A stretch of 64,000 bases of DNA from Pyrobaculum arsenaticum DSM 13514 (GCF_000016385.1 NC_009376.1:1240001-1304000); one strand, 5' to 3'. Positions 27,135-35,319 are shown, counted from the stretch's first letter. Numbers and translations: made by a program. Notes: generated by a model from the letters alone, not told the origin.

Positions 27135-28286
27135 ATGGGCAGAATTGCCAAGTACTATAGAGAGTACGGAGTACGTATTGTGAGGGGTTTTATGCAGTAC
27201 GTCTGGGACGACCAGGGGAGGCGCTATATTGACTGCAACACCAACCACGGCGTCGTCTTCCTGGGACACGCCAACCCCAAAATCGCAGAGGCCGTCAAGA
27301 GGCAGTTGGAAGAGGTCTGGGCTGTGCCCCTCAACTTTTCTACCCCGGCCAGGGAGAGGTTTATTGAAGAGTTCTCGAAGCTTCTGCCCGCCAAGTTCGG
27401 GGTCGTCTTCCTACAGAACACCGGCACGGAAGCCGTGGAGGTGGCCATCAAGATCGCCAAGAAGGTCACCAAGAGACCCACAATAGTGGCCTTCACCAAC
27501 AGCTTCCACGGAAGGACCATGGGCTCCCTCTCAATCACCTGGAACGAGAAGTATAGGAAGGCCTTCGAGCCCCTCTACCCCCACGTCCGCTTCGGCAAGT
27601 TCAACGTGGCGGCTGAGGTGGATAAGGTTATCGGCGAGGACACCTGCTGCGTAGTCGTGGAGCCCATCCAGGGCGAAGGCGGGGTGAATCCTGCCACGCC
27701 GGAGTTCCTCAAGGCGCTCAGAGAGGAGACTCAGCGCAAAGGCGCCCTGCTCATAATAGACGAGGTCCAGACCGGCTTCGGCAGAACAGGCGCTGTGTGG
27801 GCCTTCCAGAAATACGGCGTAGAGCCCGACATATTCACCGCCGGCAAGCCCGTGGCAGGGGGCCTCCCCATAGGCCTCGCCGTAGCCAAGGAGGAGTTCG
27901 GAGACGTCTTCGAGCCGGGGGAGCACGGATCCACCTTCGCCGGCAACGCGGTGGTTATGGCCGCTGCCGCCGCCGCCTCCCGGCTCCTTAGGGAGGAGGA
28001 CGTCCCCGCCAAGGCCGAACGCGCCGGCGCTGAGCTCGCCAAGGCCCTCGCCGAGACGGGTTCCCGCCTAGCCGTCAGGGTAAAGGGCATGGGCCTAATG
28101 CTCGGGCTAGAGCTGAGGGTAAAGGCAGACCAGTTCATACAGCCCCTCCTAGACCGCGGAGTAATGGCCCTCACCGCGGGGGTCAACACCCTGAGGTTCC
28201 TCCCACCCTACATGATCTCAAAGGAGGACGTGGAGGTGGTACACGGAGCCGTCTCCGAGGTTTTAAAAAAGGCAGAAGCCCCCTAG
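27135..28286 (+). CDS. lysJ: Acetylornithine/LysW-type aminotransferase
   Basis: The 383-residue class III PLP aminotransferase has NTGTEAVE (95-102), FHGRTMGSLS, EPIQGEGGVN, IIDEVQTGFGRTG (D209-Q212) and the PLP lysine K238 in FTAGKPVAGG. The family includes ArgD and the LysW-dependent LysJ used in archaeal lysine and arginine synthesis. No other lys or arg genes are adjacent, so the pathway is inferred. The ATG at 27135 follows CGTATATATAC (27105-27115) by about 24 bp. It overlaps the convergent aminotransferase gene by 4 bp. Confidence 0.86.
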   Translation: MGRIAKYYREYGVRIVRGFMQYVWDDQGRRYIDCNTNHGVVFLGHANPKIAEAVKRQLEEVWAVPLNFSTPARERFIEEFSKLLPAKFGVVFLQNTGTEAVEVAIKIAKKVTKRPTIVAFTNSFHGRTMGSLSITWNEKYRKAFEPLYPHVRFGKFNVAAEVDKVIGEDTCCVVVEPIQGEGGVNPATPEFLKALREETQRKGALLIIDEVQTGFGRTGAVWAFQKYGVEPDIFTAGKPVAGGLPIGLAVAKEEFGDVFEPGEHGSTFAGNAVVMAAAAAASRLLREEDVPAKAERAGAELAKALAETGSRLAVRVKGMGLMLGLELRVKADQFIQPLLDRGVMALTAGVNTLRFLPPYMISKEDVEVVHGAVSEVLKKAEAP

Positions 28287-29371
28287 GGGCGCTTCTTATC
28301 TAAGGCCCAGAAGAAGAGGTCCAGGGCCTCTCTTAGCCTATTCTCGTCTGCCCACCCGAGACCCACTCTGAGGTATCCCTTCATCTCAAAGCACTCCCCG
28401 GGGTTTACCAACACGCCGGTCTCTTCGAAAATCTCCTCGGCGAGTTTTAAGGTGTCGCCTCCTACATAGATGTGGCTAAACGCCGCCGCCTTAGTATTCC
28501 ACCACTTGACATATGGCCTAGCCTTGACGTACTCTCCGAAGATGGCAAAATTGCGCCTAACGATGGTTCTAGACCTGTTTATGAAGTAGTCCCTCTTCTC
28601 CAACACGGCTACGGCGAGGTGTTGGTCAAGCAGGGGGGGAGATATAGTCGTGTAGTCCTTCACCGCCCAGGCCCCGTTCACCACATCCTCCGGCCCCACT
28701 ACCCAGCCAATTCTAAGCCCCGGTAGGCCATACGTCTTTGAAAGAGAGCCGGTGACCACAGCCTTGTCGTAGTGCTTGGCGAAGGTGGGGGTCTCGGGGC
28801 CCTCGTGTTCAAGTCCTCTGTACACCTCGTCAACCACGAGGTACGCCCCTGCATCCTCGGCCAAGTCTACTAGCAACTTCCTCTCGCCTTCGCTGAGGAC
28901 GTATCCGGTGGGATTGTTGGGGTTTGTCACAAACACCGCCTTTACCCCTCTAGCCACTTTTCTCTTCAGCTCCTCCTCGTCTAGCCCCTCGCCGTATTTT
29001 ATCCACGTCTTATCCACCACAGCGCCTATCCCCCGGAGTATTCCAGGTATCTGCATATAGGTAGGCATAACCACTACCGCGCGGTCCCCCGGCCCCACCA
29101 AAGCGAGAGTAGTTACAAAGTTCGCCTCGGCGCCTCCCGAAGTGACTAAAACCTCCTCTGGCCCAACGCCATGCATCACCGCCAACTCCTCCCTAAGTCT
29201 CGGAAGACCCTTCGTCATCCCGTAGCCAAGCACCACCCCGCGGGGCACCCCAACCAACTCCACCAACTCCTCATATGTGAGAGGCTCAACGCCGCTTTCA
29301 GATAGGTTATACCGCGCTCTCCAATCCCTCAGCGACTGCCACCTCTCTAGGCAGAACTCGGGAAATATCAC
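28283..29371 (-). CDS. Class I/II PLP-dependent aminotransferase
   Basis: The 362-residue protein has VTSGGAEAN, NPNNPTG (150-156), DEVY (181-184) and the PLP lysine K212 in GSLSKTYGLPGLRIGW, typical of the aspartate-aminotransferase-like group. The N-terminus starts directly with IFPEFCLERWQ, as in short archaeal homologues. The amino-donor range cannot be told from sequence. Its GTG start overlaps the stop of the VKOR gene by 4 bp (GTGA), so the two are co-transcribed. Confidence 0.86.
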   Translation of the reverse strand: MIFPEFCLERWQSLRDWRARYNLSESGVEPLTYEELVELVGVPRGVVLGYGMTKGLPRLREELAVMHGVGPEEVLVTSGGAEANFVTTLALVGPGDRAVVVMPTYMQIPGILRGIGAVVDKTWIKYGEGLDEEELKRKVARGVKAVFVTNPNNPTGYVLSEGERKLLVDLAEDAGAYLVVDEVYRGLEHEGPETPTFAKHYDKAVVTGSLSKTYGLPGLRIGWVVGPEDVVNGAWAVKDYTTISPPLLDQHLAVAVLEKRDYFINRSRTIVRRNFAIFGEYVKARPYVKWWNTKAAAFSHIYVGGDTLKLAEEIFEETGVLVNPGECFEMKGYLRVGLGWADENRLREALDLFFWALDKKRP

Positions 29372-29823
29372 CTAATGAGGGGGGCCATCTTTTTTAAAAA
29401 GATGCTTATTACCACAAAGTCGGCGATTATGAAGGCGTGCATTATGGTGCAGTATATACAGACGGCTTTGAGGACCGCCAGCTCTAGGTATATGAGGTAC
29501 GGCAAAATGGCGAGGCCCAGGAGGCGCCACCAGAAGATAAACCGCGCCGCTGGCCTCGCCAAGGTCCGGTAGAGCCATAGCGCAGCGGCGATGTTGACGA
29601 CGAACCATAAGGCGGCGGCCACATCCAGCGGAACAGGGCCTATGTAAGCGTATTCGCTCTTCAGGACCTTTACACAGTCGGCGGTTACACCTGGCAGTAT
29701 CTCGACGTTGGCGTAGCACCCCGGCGGGAGCTGGCCAAGCACGTAGAAAAGATACACCACAAGCCCCGAGGCGACGAGGCCGCCTAAGGAAAAGACCACA
29801 AGCAACGGCAACCAGAAGTTCAT
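29368..29823 (-). CDS. VKOR-family disulfide-generating membrane protein
   Basis: The 151-residue protein has four or five transmembrane helices, the redox motif C122-I-Y-C125 and an outer loop cysteine pair C36/C50, with a conserved Pro/Leu loop between: the vitamin K epoxide reductase fold. In archaea these proteins reoxidise thiol oxidoreductases for disulfide formation; many cytosolic proteins of Pyrobaculum carry disulfides. TTATTAATATC (about 29843-29853) is 25 bp upstream of the ATG at 29823. Confidence 0.88.
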   Translation of the reverse strand: MNFWLPLLVVFSLGGLVASGLVVYLFYVLGQLPPGCYANVEILPGVTADCVKVLKSEYAYIGPVPLDVAAALWFVVNIAAALWLYRTLARPAARFIFWWRLLGLAILPYLIYLELAVLKAVCIYCTIMHAFIIADFVVISIFLKKMAPLIR

Positions 29824-29929
29824 ACATGCGCTTTATAAAGATATTAATAACCATAACTGCCTAGGCAAAAACTGCACCAACCCGCACGGTGGCAGGTACA
29901 AGTTTTTAAAGCCGCATAGAGCATACGAC

Positions 29930-30427
29930 GTGAAATCGCTGTTCTTGGCGGCCGTCCTCGCCGCAGTAATTCTTATAATTATCGCTGGGATGGGGATGGT
30001 GGGGTCGGGCATAAGAGGCGTCGCCAAGATATCTGCCGAGGGGGTAGAAATGGAGCCGGCAGAGCTCCAACTCGACGTGGCGGAGCTGTGCTCGGGAACG
30101 GAGGTGCGGGCCGCCGCAGTGAAGGCAGAGAAGCCGGTTGAGATACAGTTCATGGCGGAGGCAAAGACCAGGGCCGCCGGCGGGAATATAAGCGTGGTAG
30201 GCGGGCTTAGGGCTAGGCTTGTCGGCGAGCGGGAGTACACAATAGACATGCCCTGCGCAGTAGCCACGGGGCCCTGCTACAGGATCATGGTGGTCATCCC
30301 GGGGTACGACGCCCCTCTCGAAATAGCCCCCGGCAGATACGACCTACTCCTCAGCGGCACCTGCACCGCAGACGGAGAGGGCTGGGCAGAAATAGAAGTC
30401 AACATAGTCCTAAAGGCGAGGCGCTGA
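29930..30427 (+). CDS. Small secreted or anchored protein with four cysteines, unknown function
   Basis: The 165-residue product starts at GTG 29930, 23 bp after TTTTTAAAG (29903-29911). An N-terminal hydrophobic segment (residues 5-25) is followed by a beta-rich domain with exactly four cysteines (C54, C109, C116, C145). Four cysteines in an exported domain beside a divergent VKOR gene suggest two structural disulfides made by it; this is inference. No family recognised. Confidence 0.65.
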   Translation: MKSLFLAAVLAAVILIIIAGMGMVGSGIRGVAKISAEGVEMEPAELQLDVAELCSGTEVRAAAVKAEKPVEIQFMAEAKTRAAGGNISVVGGLRARLVGEREYTIDMPCAVATGPCYRIMVVIPGYDAPLEIAPGRYDLLLSGTCTADGEGWAEIEVNIVLKARR

Positions 30428-30515
30428 AAGCGACGGCCCCCAGCGCCGGCACCCGACACAACTACACCAGCGCCGCGGCAACGGGCCCCTTCTCGGTGAG
30501 ACGGAAAACGCAACA

Positions 30516-31205
30516 TCAGTACGTAAAGACTAACACCCCCTTGCCCCTTGCGTATGCCTCCACCTCCCTCCCCACGTACGACCCGGCCAGCACTGGGACG
30601 ACCGGCTTGCCTACCTGGCTACCCACAACCTCGGCTTTTGCCAGAAGAGCTCCCACGTCGTCAATCCTCGGCCTTACCTTCACCTCCACTACGTATACCC
30701 TCTTCTCAGTCTCCACCAGGAGGTCCACCTCGACCCCGTCAAACTCGGCGTTTCTAATACGCCTAACTACGGCTTCCCCCGAGGCCCTAAGCTCTGTTGA
30801 GAGGTCCTCCCAAACATAGCGCGTGTAAACTGCCTCTGTCAACGCCCCCAAATTCTCCTCAAGTCTAGAGAACCGCTTGTTCACCTCGCTTTTAAAGTTG
30901 AAATAATCTTCTAGGAACTTTTTCCACGTCTCAAACCACTCCGCCCAGCGCTTCTCATTCTCCTCCCACCGCCTCCAATTCGCCTCCCAGCGCTTCTCAT
31001 TTTCCTCCCACTTCTTGTTGTTTTCTTCCCAGCGCCTGTTGTTCTCCTCCCACCGCCTCTGGCTCTCCTCTACAAACTTGTTGAAGTCCTCCCTTAACCT
31101 CTTCAGCTCGGCCAACACCTCGCCCAGCCCCAGCAAGCCGGCCACCGCGTACCTAAACTCCTCGTCCTCGCGCAACAGCCTCAGAAGCTCCTCCTTCAAC
31201 CCCAC
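30516..31205 (-). CDS. Coiled-coil protein with PD-(D/E)XK-type nuclease domain (DUF3782-like)
   Basis: The 229-residue protein has an N-terminal helix, then six imperfect heptads of the type RRWEENN/KRWEANW (residues 50-90), a coiled coil, and a C-terminal domain with FDGVEVDLLVE and VYVVEVKVRP, the D...E-x-K pattern of restriction-endonuclease-fold nucleases. Such proteins are common and lineage-specific in Thermoproteales; their role is unknown. The start is GTG at 31205, 25 bp from TTTTTAAG (31226-31234). The seven-residue repeats also make the DNA repetitive at 21-bp steps over about 30935-31065. Confidence 0.75.
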   Translation of the reverse strand: MGLKEELLRLLREDEEFRYAVAGLLGLGEVLAELKRLREDFNKFVEESQRRWEENNRRWEENNKKWEENEKRWEANWRRWEENEKRWAEWFETWKKFLEDYFNFKSEVNKRFSRLEENLGALTEAVYTRYVWEDLSTELRASGEAVVRRIRNAEFDGVEVDLLVETEKRVYVVEVKVRPRIDDVGALLAKAEVVGSQVGKPVVPVLAGSYVGREVEAYARGKGVLVFTY

Positions 31206-31223
31206 ACATCTACGGGGGGCCCA

Positions 31224-31242
31224 TCTTAAAAACTTAAAAACG
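31224..31242. promoter_or_regulatory. Shared divergent promoter (two TATA-like elements)
   Basis: TCTTAAAAACTTAAAAAC at about 31224-31241 serves both directions: it is about 25 bp before the GTG at 31253 (+) and about 25 bp before the GTG at 31205 (-). The two predicted transcripts would start about 48 bp apart with overlapping promoter cores. Confidence 0.6.
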
Positions 31243-31252
31243 GCTGTAGGAT

Positions 31253-32056
31253 GTGAAGGTCTACGAGATTAGGGTGCAGAGGGCGCTTTCGCCGTCCGGC
31301 CTCCCCGAGTACGACTACGCCCTCAACCCCTATGTGGGGTGCCTCCACGGTTGCCACTACTGCTACGCCATAGACTACACCAAGGGCCCCCCCGGCAAGA
31401 TGTGGGGAAGCGTCGTGTACGTAAAGGCTAACCTCCTGGAGGTGCTTAGGAGAGAGGTGAGGCGCCTAAAGCCCGGCGTCGTGGGCCTCTCCACAATTAC
31501 CGACCCCTACCAGCCCCCAGAGGCCTTCTACAAGCTGTCCCGCGGAGCCATTGAGGTGCTGGCCGAGGCGGGATTCCACGTCTCGGTGCAGACCAAATCC
31601 GGCATGGTCGTCCGCGACTTAGACGTCCTCAAGAGGTACAGGGAAAGGGTAGACGTGGGCATCACCATAACCACTCTGAGGGATAAGGCCAGGATTCTGG
31701 AGCCCATGGCCGCCCACCCCCTCGCCAGGGCAAGGGCAGTGGAGAAGCTAGCCGCCGAGGGGGTGAGGGTGTGGATCTTCATGGGGCCCATAATCCCCGG
31801 GTTCAACGACTCCCCCCAAGACATCGAGGAGGTGGTGAGGGTGGCCCACTCAACGGGCGCCGAGCTGATCTACGACAAGTACAGGCCGAGACCCATGGCC
31901 GACGCCCGCCTATCGGCAAATTACAGGAAGGTGGAAGTCTCGGAAGGGTGGTGGGCCCGCGTCAAAAAGGCCGTGGAGGATATTTGCGCCAGGTTGGGGG
32001 CCCGTTGCGTAGACGCAGAGGAGGAGTGGGCCGCGGCGAGTCGCTACCGCCGGTAG
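31253..32056 (+). CDS. SplB-like radical SAM protein (COG1533 type)
   Basis: The 267-residue protein has the radical-SAM cysteine motif C30-x3-C34-x2-C37 in VGCLHGCHYCYA, preceded by LNPYVG and followed by GLSTITDPYQPPE, the pattern of the SplB-like COG1533 group. These generate a 5'-deoxyadenosyl radical; true spore-photoproduct lyases act on DNA, but archaeal members have no known substrate. The C-terminus has two extra cysteines (C254, C260 region). It overlaps the convergent HEPN-MNT locus by 13 bp. Confidence 0.82.
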   Translation: MKVYEIRVQRALSPSGLPEYDYALNPYVGCLHGCHYCYAIDYTKGPPGKMWGSVVYVKANLLEVLRREVRRLKPGVVGLSTITDPYQPPEAFYKLSRGAIEVLAEAGFHVSVQTKSGMVVRDLDVLKRYRERVDVGITITTLRDKARILEPMAAHPLARARAVEKLAAEGVRVWIFMGPIIPGFNDSPQDIEEVVRVAHSTGAELIYDKYRPRPMADARLSANYRKVEVSEGWWARVKKAVEDICARLGARCVDAEEEWAAASRYRR

Positions 32057-32800
32057 GCGCGTCTTGTGGTTATCTCCACGTCGTTTAGCTCGGCCAGCGC
32101 CCTCGCGTAGAGCTCCGCCCTCAGCGCCGGGTCGTCTATTACGGGGACGCCGGAGAGCGCCTCTAGGACTAACTCCGGCGGCGCCGAGTTGAGACAGACC
32201 ACGTCCACCCGCCCATCCCCCAAAGCCTCCGAGAGGTCCACCTGGAGAAGGCCGAGCTCGTAAAGGTCGCAACCGCCCTCCACGTACACTGCGACGTCGT
32301 AGTCCCCCTTGAGGCTGTACCCCTTGGCCCTCCCCCCGAAGAGGTAGGCCAACCTCACCCTTCCACTCAGCACGTCCCTAATCTTCGCAACTGGCTCGTC
32401 CTCAAACGGGTCGATGCCCCGTCCCTCCAGCGCGCTTATGATCGCCTCGGCTATTCTCAAGGCGTCTTGCCCAACCCGCTTGGAGCACTCCACCACCTTC
32501 TCCGGCTCTACCGCCGCGTATCCGTGGACAAGAATGTTCCTCAGCCCCGCCGTCGCCTTCACAACTGCGGCGTCCTCCCTCGACAACGCGCCGCGTCTGT
32601 ACAGCTCGTAGCCTATTTGGCCGTAGCTCCGGGGAGGGGCGCCCCCAGCGCCGAGAGGGCCATCGCGCCGAGGTCGAGCAACGCCTGGATTATCAACTGC
32701 TCAAGACGCTCCACCCCGCGGTAGCTACGCTCCTCCCCAGCTCCGCCGCGTAGGCCCTAATCAGCTCCAGTTGCCTCCTCAACCTCTGCAACACGTCCAC
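32044..32800 (-). pseudogene. HEPN-MNT fusion gene broken by two frameshifts
   Basis: An intact frame from TTG 32586 encodes 180 residues: the end of a HepT-type (DUF86) HEPN domain with RNILVHGY, an exact R-x4-H-x-Y motif, fused to a nucleotidyltransferase domain (LFGGRAKGYSLKGDYDVAVY). The missing HEPN start is visible upstream in two other frames: from GTG 32800, VDVLQRLRRQLELIRAYAAE; after a shift near 32736, EERSYRGVERLEQLIIQALL; then from about 32631, RSYGQIGYELYRRGALSRED joins the intact frame. Both breaks are one-base losses in or beside G/C runs. A TATA-like TTTTTAAAC (32816-32824) lies before GTG 32800. The MNT motif is one residue short and has GG for GS. In known pairs MntA adenylylates HepT; here the two are joined. 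Confidence 0.78.
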
Positions 32801-32814
32801 GTCAGAAAGCAACT

Positions 32815-32826
32815 TTGTTTAAAAAT
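32815..32826. promoter_or_regulatory. Bidirectional TATA box
   Basis: TTGTTTAAAAATGG around 32815-32828 lies about 22-25 bp from both the GTG at 32845 (+) and the GTG at 32800 (-, HEPN-MNT), so one near-symmetric TTTAAA core could drive both. Confidence 0.45.
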
Positions 32827-32844
32827 GGCCAATCCTAAGCCCCG

Positions 32845-33159
32845 GTGGCTGTGATAGACCCGAGGGACAAGCATAGATTCGGAGAGGACTCCACATCGCT
32901 GATCTACAGCCACGCCTCCGCCGCGGCGAAGAGGCTTGGCGTCGAGCTGGTGGTGCAGAGCGACTACCTAAAAATAGGCGACTTCGAGGCCAGGAGGGGC
33001 GGCAACATGCTGGAGGTAGGCGCCGTAACCGCGGAGATAGACGACGAGCAGTGGGAGGCCTTTATCACCCTGGCGCTGAGCCACTTCGTAAATACCCAGA
33101 GACCGCCCGACGGCGAGGCCCTCCGCCAGTTCCTATTCGCCATAGGCATCACCTCATAG
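32845..33159 (+). CDS. Small protein, unknown function
   Basis: The 104-residue product (AVIDPRDKHRFGEDSTSLIY, DEQWEAFITLALSHFV) starts at GTG 32845, 25 bp from the TTTAAA box. It has no signal peptide or membrane segment and looks like a small globular alpha/beta protein. I recognise no family. Confidence 0.62.
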   Translation: MAVIDPRDKHRFGEDSTSLIYSHASAAAKRLGVELVVQSDYLKIGDFEARRGGNMLEVGAVTAEIDDEQWEAFITLALSHFVNTQRPPDGEALRQFLFAIGITS

Positions 33160-33210
33160 TCCAAGGGCATTTTACCTGATAGATATAAAACACTCCGCAA
33201 CTCTTTACCT

Positions 33211-33432
33211 GTGTTTTACGTATACGTTAACAATAAAGAGGGCAGAGTCCTGCTGACGACCAGGAGAATTAGACACAGCCAGTGGAAGCTGGCAGGTGCA
33301 TACAGCCAACTGAAGGCGGCAACAAGACAAGCAAGGTTTATAGCAGACGCCCGTGAGTACATACTAGAGTGGGACGCCCCCCTGCCCAAACACACTTATG
33401 TAACACAGCGAGGAGGAGACGCCGCTACATAA
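33211..33432 (+). CDS. Small protein, unknown function
   Basis: The 73-residue product starts at GTG 33211; GATAGATATAAAAC (33178-33191) is the likely promoter, about 25 bp upstream. It is basic in the middle (RRIRHSQWKLAGAYSQLKAA) and ends QRGGDAAT. No family recognised. It is followed directly by a stretch of decayed coding sequence, so this gene could itself be a truncated form. Confidence 0.5.
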   Translation: MFYVYVNNKEGRVLLTTRRIRHSQWKLAGAYSQLKAATRQARFIADAREYILEWDAPLPKHTYVTQRGGDAAT

Positions 33433-33436
33433 ATGA

Positions 33437-33694
33437 GGACTAGAAGCATCGATTATCTGGGCGACCAATATACACGGCCACGGCGCCGGTAGCGGCCTTT
33501 TTGTAGATTACACAGACATAGAGGACGTGGAGAAACTCCTCGGCTTCGTTAGGGAGATGTTGACACACGTAGGAGGCGGCGGAGGTCAAGAATATTATTG
33601 GCGTATTAGCTCAGGCAACTCCGCAAACGCTTTCTCCGACGAGAAAATACCACCAGGTTATCTGCCTGTTGCTGTCTCGACCTCCACCTGCTGA
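33437..33694 (+). pseudogene. Coding remnant without a start codon
   Basis: One frame is open from 33437 to the TGA at 33692 and reads protein-like sequence (GHGAGSGLFVDYTDIEDVEK, LLGFVREMLTHVGG) but has no ATG, GTG or TTG in its first third, and the ATG at 33433 belongs to another frame that stops after 19 codons. This suggests the 3' part of a lost gene. The family is not recognised. Confidence 0.4.
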
Positions 33695-34035
33695 GACGGC
33701 ACTGCGTCATGGCCTCGCCTTATTTAGCTCTGGGGAAACCCCTTTTTCAAAGGAAAATGTCCGACTACTTAAGGGCTTACGGGAATGCCGTCGACGACAC
33801 CTCTGATTCTGTTGGCGAAGCTGTTTGCCAATGAGACGATGATTCTACCAACATAAGGGCTTTCCTTCCCGGGAAAGCGTCTGTCCTAGGCTTAGTCCCC
33901 TTGTAGCCAGCAATACGTTAAAAGCGGATTAGAAGCCGCTTGTATGATCCTCAGGTAGCTTTGTGGCAAAGGTGGTCAACGCCAGGTCGCTTTGGGAACC
34001 CCCGCTGTTGGGATATGTATCGTCCTCGCCTTGAA
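33695..34035. other. Gene-less accessory interval with hairpins
   Basis: No supported gene. A 25-codon frame at 33758 (MSDYLRAYGNAVDD...) looks like another remnant. Two short inverted repeats are present: GCTTTCC/GGAAAGC at 33859-33878 (7-bp stem, 6-base loop) and AAGCGG/CCGCTT at 33922-33941 (6-bp stem, 8-base loop). I see no tRNA or C/D-box pattern. Confidence 0.45.
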
Positions 34036-34053
34036 TTGTCAGTATGCTGACAA
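34036..34053. promoter_or_regulatory. Palindromic operator, upstream copy
   Basis: TTGTCA-GTATGC-TGACAA, an 18-bp site with perfect 6-bp half-sites (7 bp if the flanking G/C of the spacer is counted). It ends just before the TATA box TTTTTTAA at about 34057-34064. Its centre is 33 bp, about three helical turns, from the centre of the second copy. Confidence 0.72.
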
Positions 34054-34068
34054 GAGTTTTTTAAGCTG

Positions 34069-34086
34069 TTGTCAGTTTAGTGACAA
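34069..34086. promoter_or_regulatory. Palindromic operator, downstream copy over the transcription start
   Basis: TTGTCA-GTTTAG-TGACAA, with the same half-sites and spacing as the copy at 34036. It runs from just after the TATA box to the A of the ATG at 34086, covering the predicted transcription start. Two such sites bracketing a TATA box are the classic layout for a repressor that blocks TBP/TFB or polymerase. Confidence 0.72.
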
Positions 34087-35269
34087 TGGACGTGGTGGAC
34101 CGGTTGAATCCCTGGTGGTTTTCGCCCAGCTGGGAGGACGAGGATAAGCACTTGAGGCAGTGGCAGGTGGAGAGAGTGAGGTGGGTGCCCGGGTGGATAT
34201 GGGAGCTAGGCCTTGACCCTCCTGCCTTGAATTTCGTCTACGGCCCTAGGCAGACCGGCAAGACCACTGGGCTTAAGCTGTTAGTGAGGGAGTTGCTGAG
34301 GAGGGCTGGGCCTGACTCGGTGGCGTATCTGGACCTGGACATTGTGCTGTCGCCGGCTGAGCTGAGGCGCGCTTTTGAGTACGTGGTGGGGAGGGCGGCT
34401 AGACGTGGCGTCAAGAGGCTTTATCTCTTGCTCGACGAGGTGACTTCGGTTAGGGGGTGGTGGAGGGTGTTGAAGTACTACGTCGACTCCGGCGTGTTGG
34501 ACAGGGCAGTGGTGGTGGCCACGGGCTCCTCCACGGTTGGGCTTTTGAAGACTCCGGAGCGCTTCCCCGGGAGGCGGGGGCTGGGCAGAGACGTGGTGGT
34601 CCTCCCCCTGGACTTCCCGGCGTATGTGGAGGTACACGGCGTAGACCCAAGGGAGCCGGCCGCCGTGGCGCAGCTCTTCGAGGAGTACGTGGAGACCGGC
34701 GGCTTCCCTAAGGCGATAAACAGACACCCCGACGCCATAGACGCGGTCAGAGACGCGGTGGTTTCCGAGGCGTATAGACACGGGAGGAGCCCCCAGCTCC
34801 TCAAGACATCCTAGGCGCCGTCCTTGAGAAGATCCCGTCGCCTATGTCCTACCACGCGGTGGCTCAGGAGGTGGGGGTCTCCCACAACACCGTGAGGGAG
34901 TACGTGGAGTTCCTCGCCGACATATACGCAGTGGGGGTGGCGCACCTCATCTCCGGCGGGAAGCCGCAGACGAGGAGGGAGAAGAAGATCTTCTTCAGAG
35001 ACCCCCTCCTATACCGCGCCGCGGCTCTTTGGACTTCGCGGAGGGTCGACGAGGCGGCGGTGCTGGAGCAGGTGGTGCAGGAACACCTGCTCAGAAAGTA
35101 CGGGGAGGTGTACTACTACAGAAACAAGACGGAGATAGACGTGGTGGCGGGGCCCTACAAGATAGAGGTGAAAAGCGCGAGGCCCAGGAGGGGCTACCCA
35201 AGAGACGTGGCGGTGCTAAGGCGTGAAGATATCCCCAAGTTCCTGCTACAGCTACGGGGTGCGTCGTAA
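34086..35269 (+). pseudogene. AAA ATPase with wHTH and nuclease-like C-terminus (COG1373/DUF4143 type), one frameshift
   Basis: The first part (34086-34814, from ATG 34086) encodes an AAA_14-like ATPase with Walker A GPRQTGKTTG and Walker B LYLLLDEVTSVRGWW, ending QLLKTS at a stop. The other frame continues from about 34805 as DILGAVLEKIPSPMSYHAVA, a winged helix (VAQEVGVSHNTVREYVEFLA), then a PD-(D/E)XK-like end (NKTEIDVVAGPYKIEVKSAR). Restoring one G in AAG(G)AC near 34805 joins both into a protein of about 394 residues, the usual length. So either the gene is broken, or it is frameshift-controlled, or one base is missing from the sequence. Family role is unclear; often linked to defence or mobile DNA. 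Start by TATA TTTTTTAA (34057-34064), 25 bp upstream. Confidence 0.82.
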
Positions 35270-35319
35270 CGGCGGCTCCCGCCTACTACCCGGAGCGGCC
35301 GTTGCGCTTCGCCTTGTTG

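Noticed and set aside
29388..29404. ATCTTTTTTAAAAAGAT palindrome as a terminator or operator
   Set aside because: It lies in VKOR coding sequence for Lys-Lys-Met and is explained by codons; no promoter is placed around it.
30935..31065. 21-bp spaced DNA repeats suggesting a CRISPR-like array
   Set aside because: The repeats encode the heptads of a coiled coil, have no unique spacers and vary at third positions.
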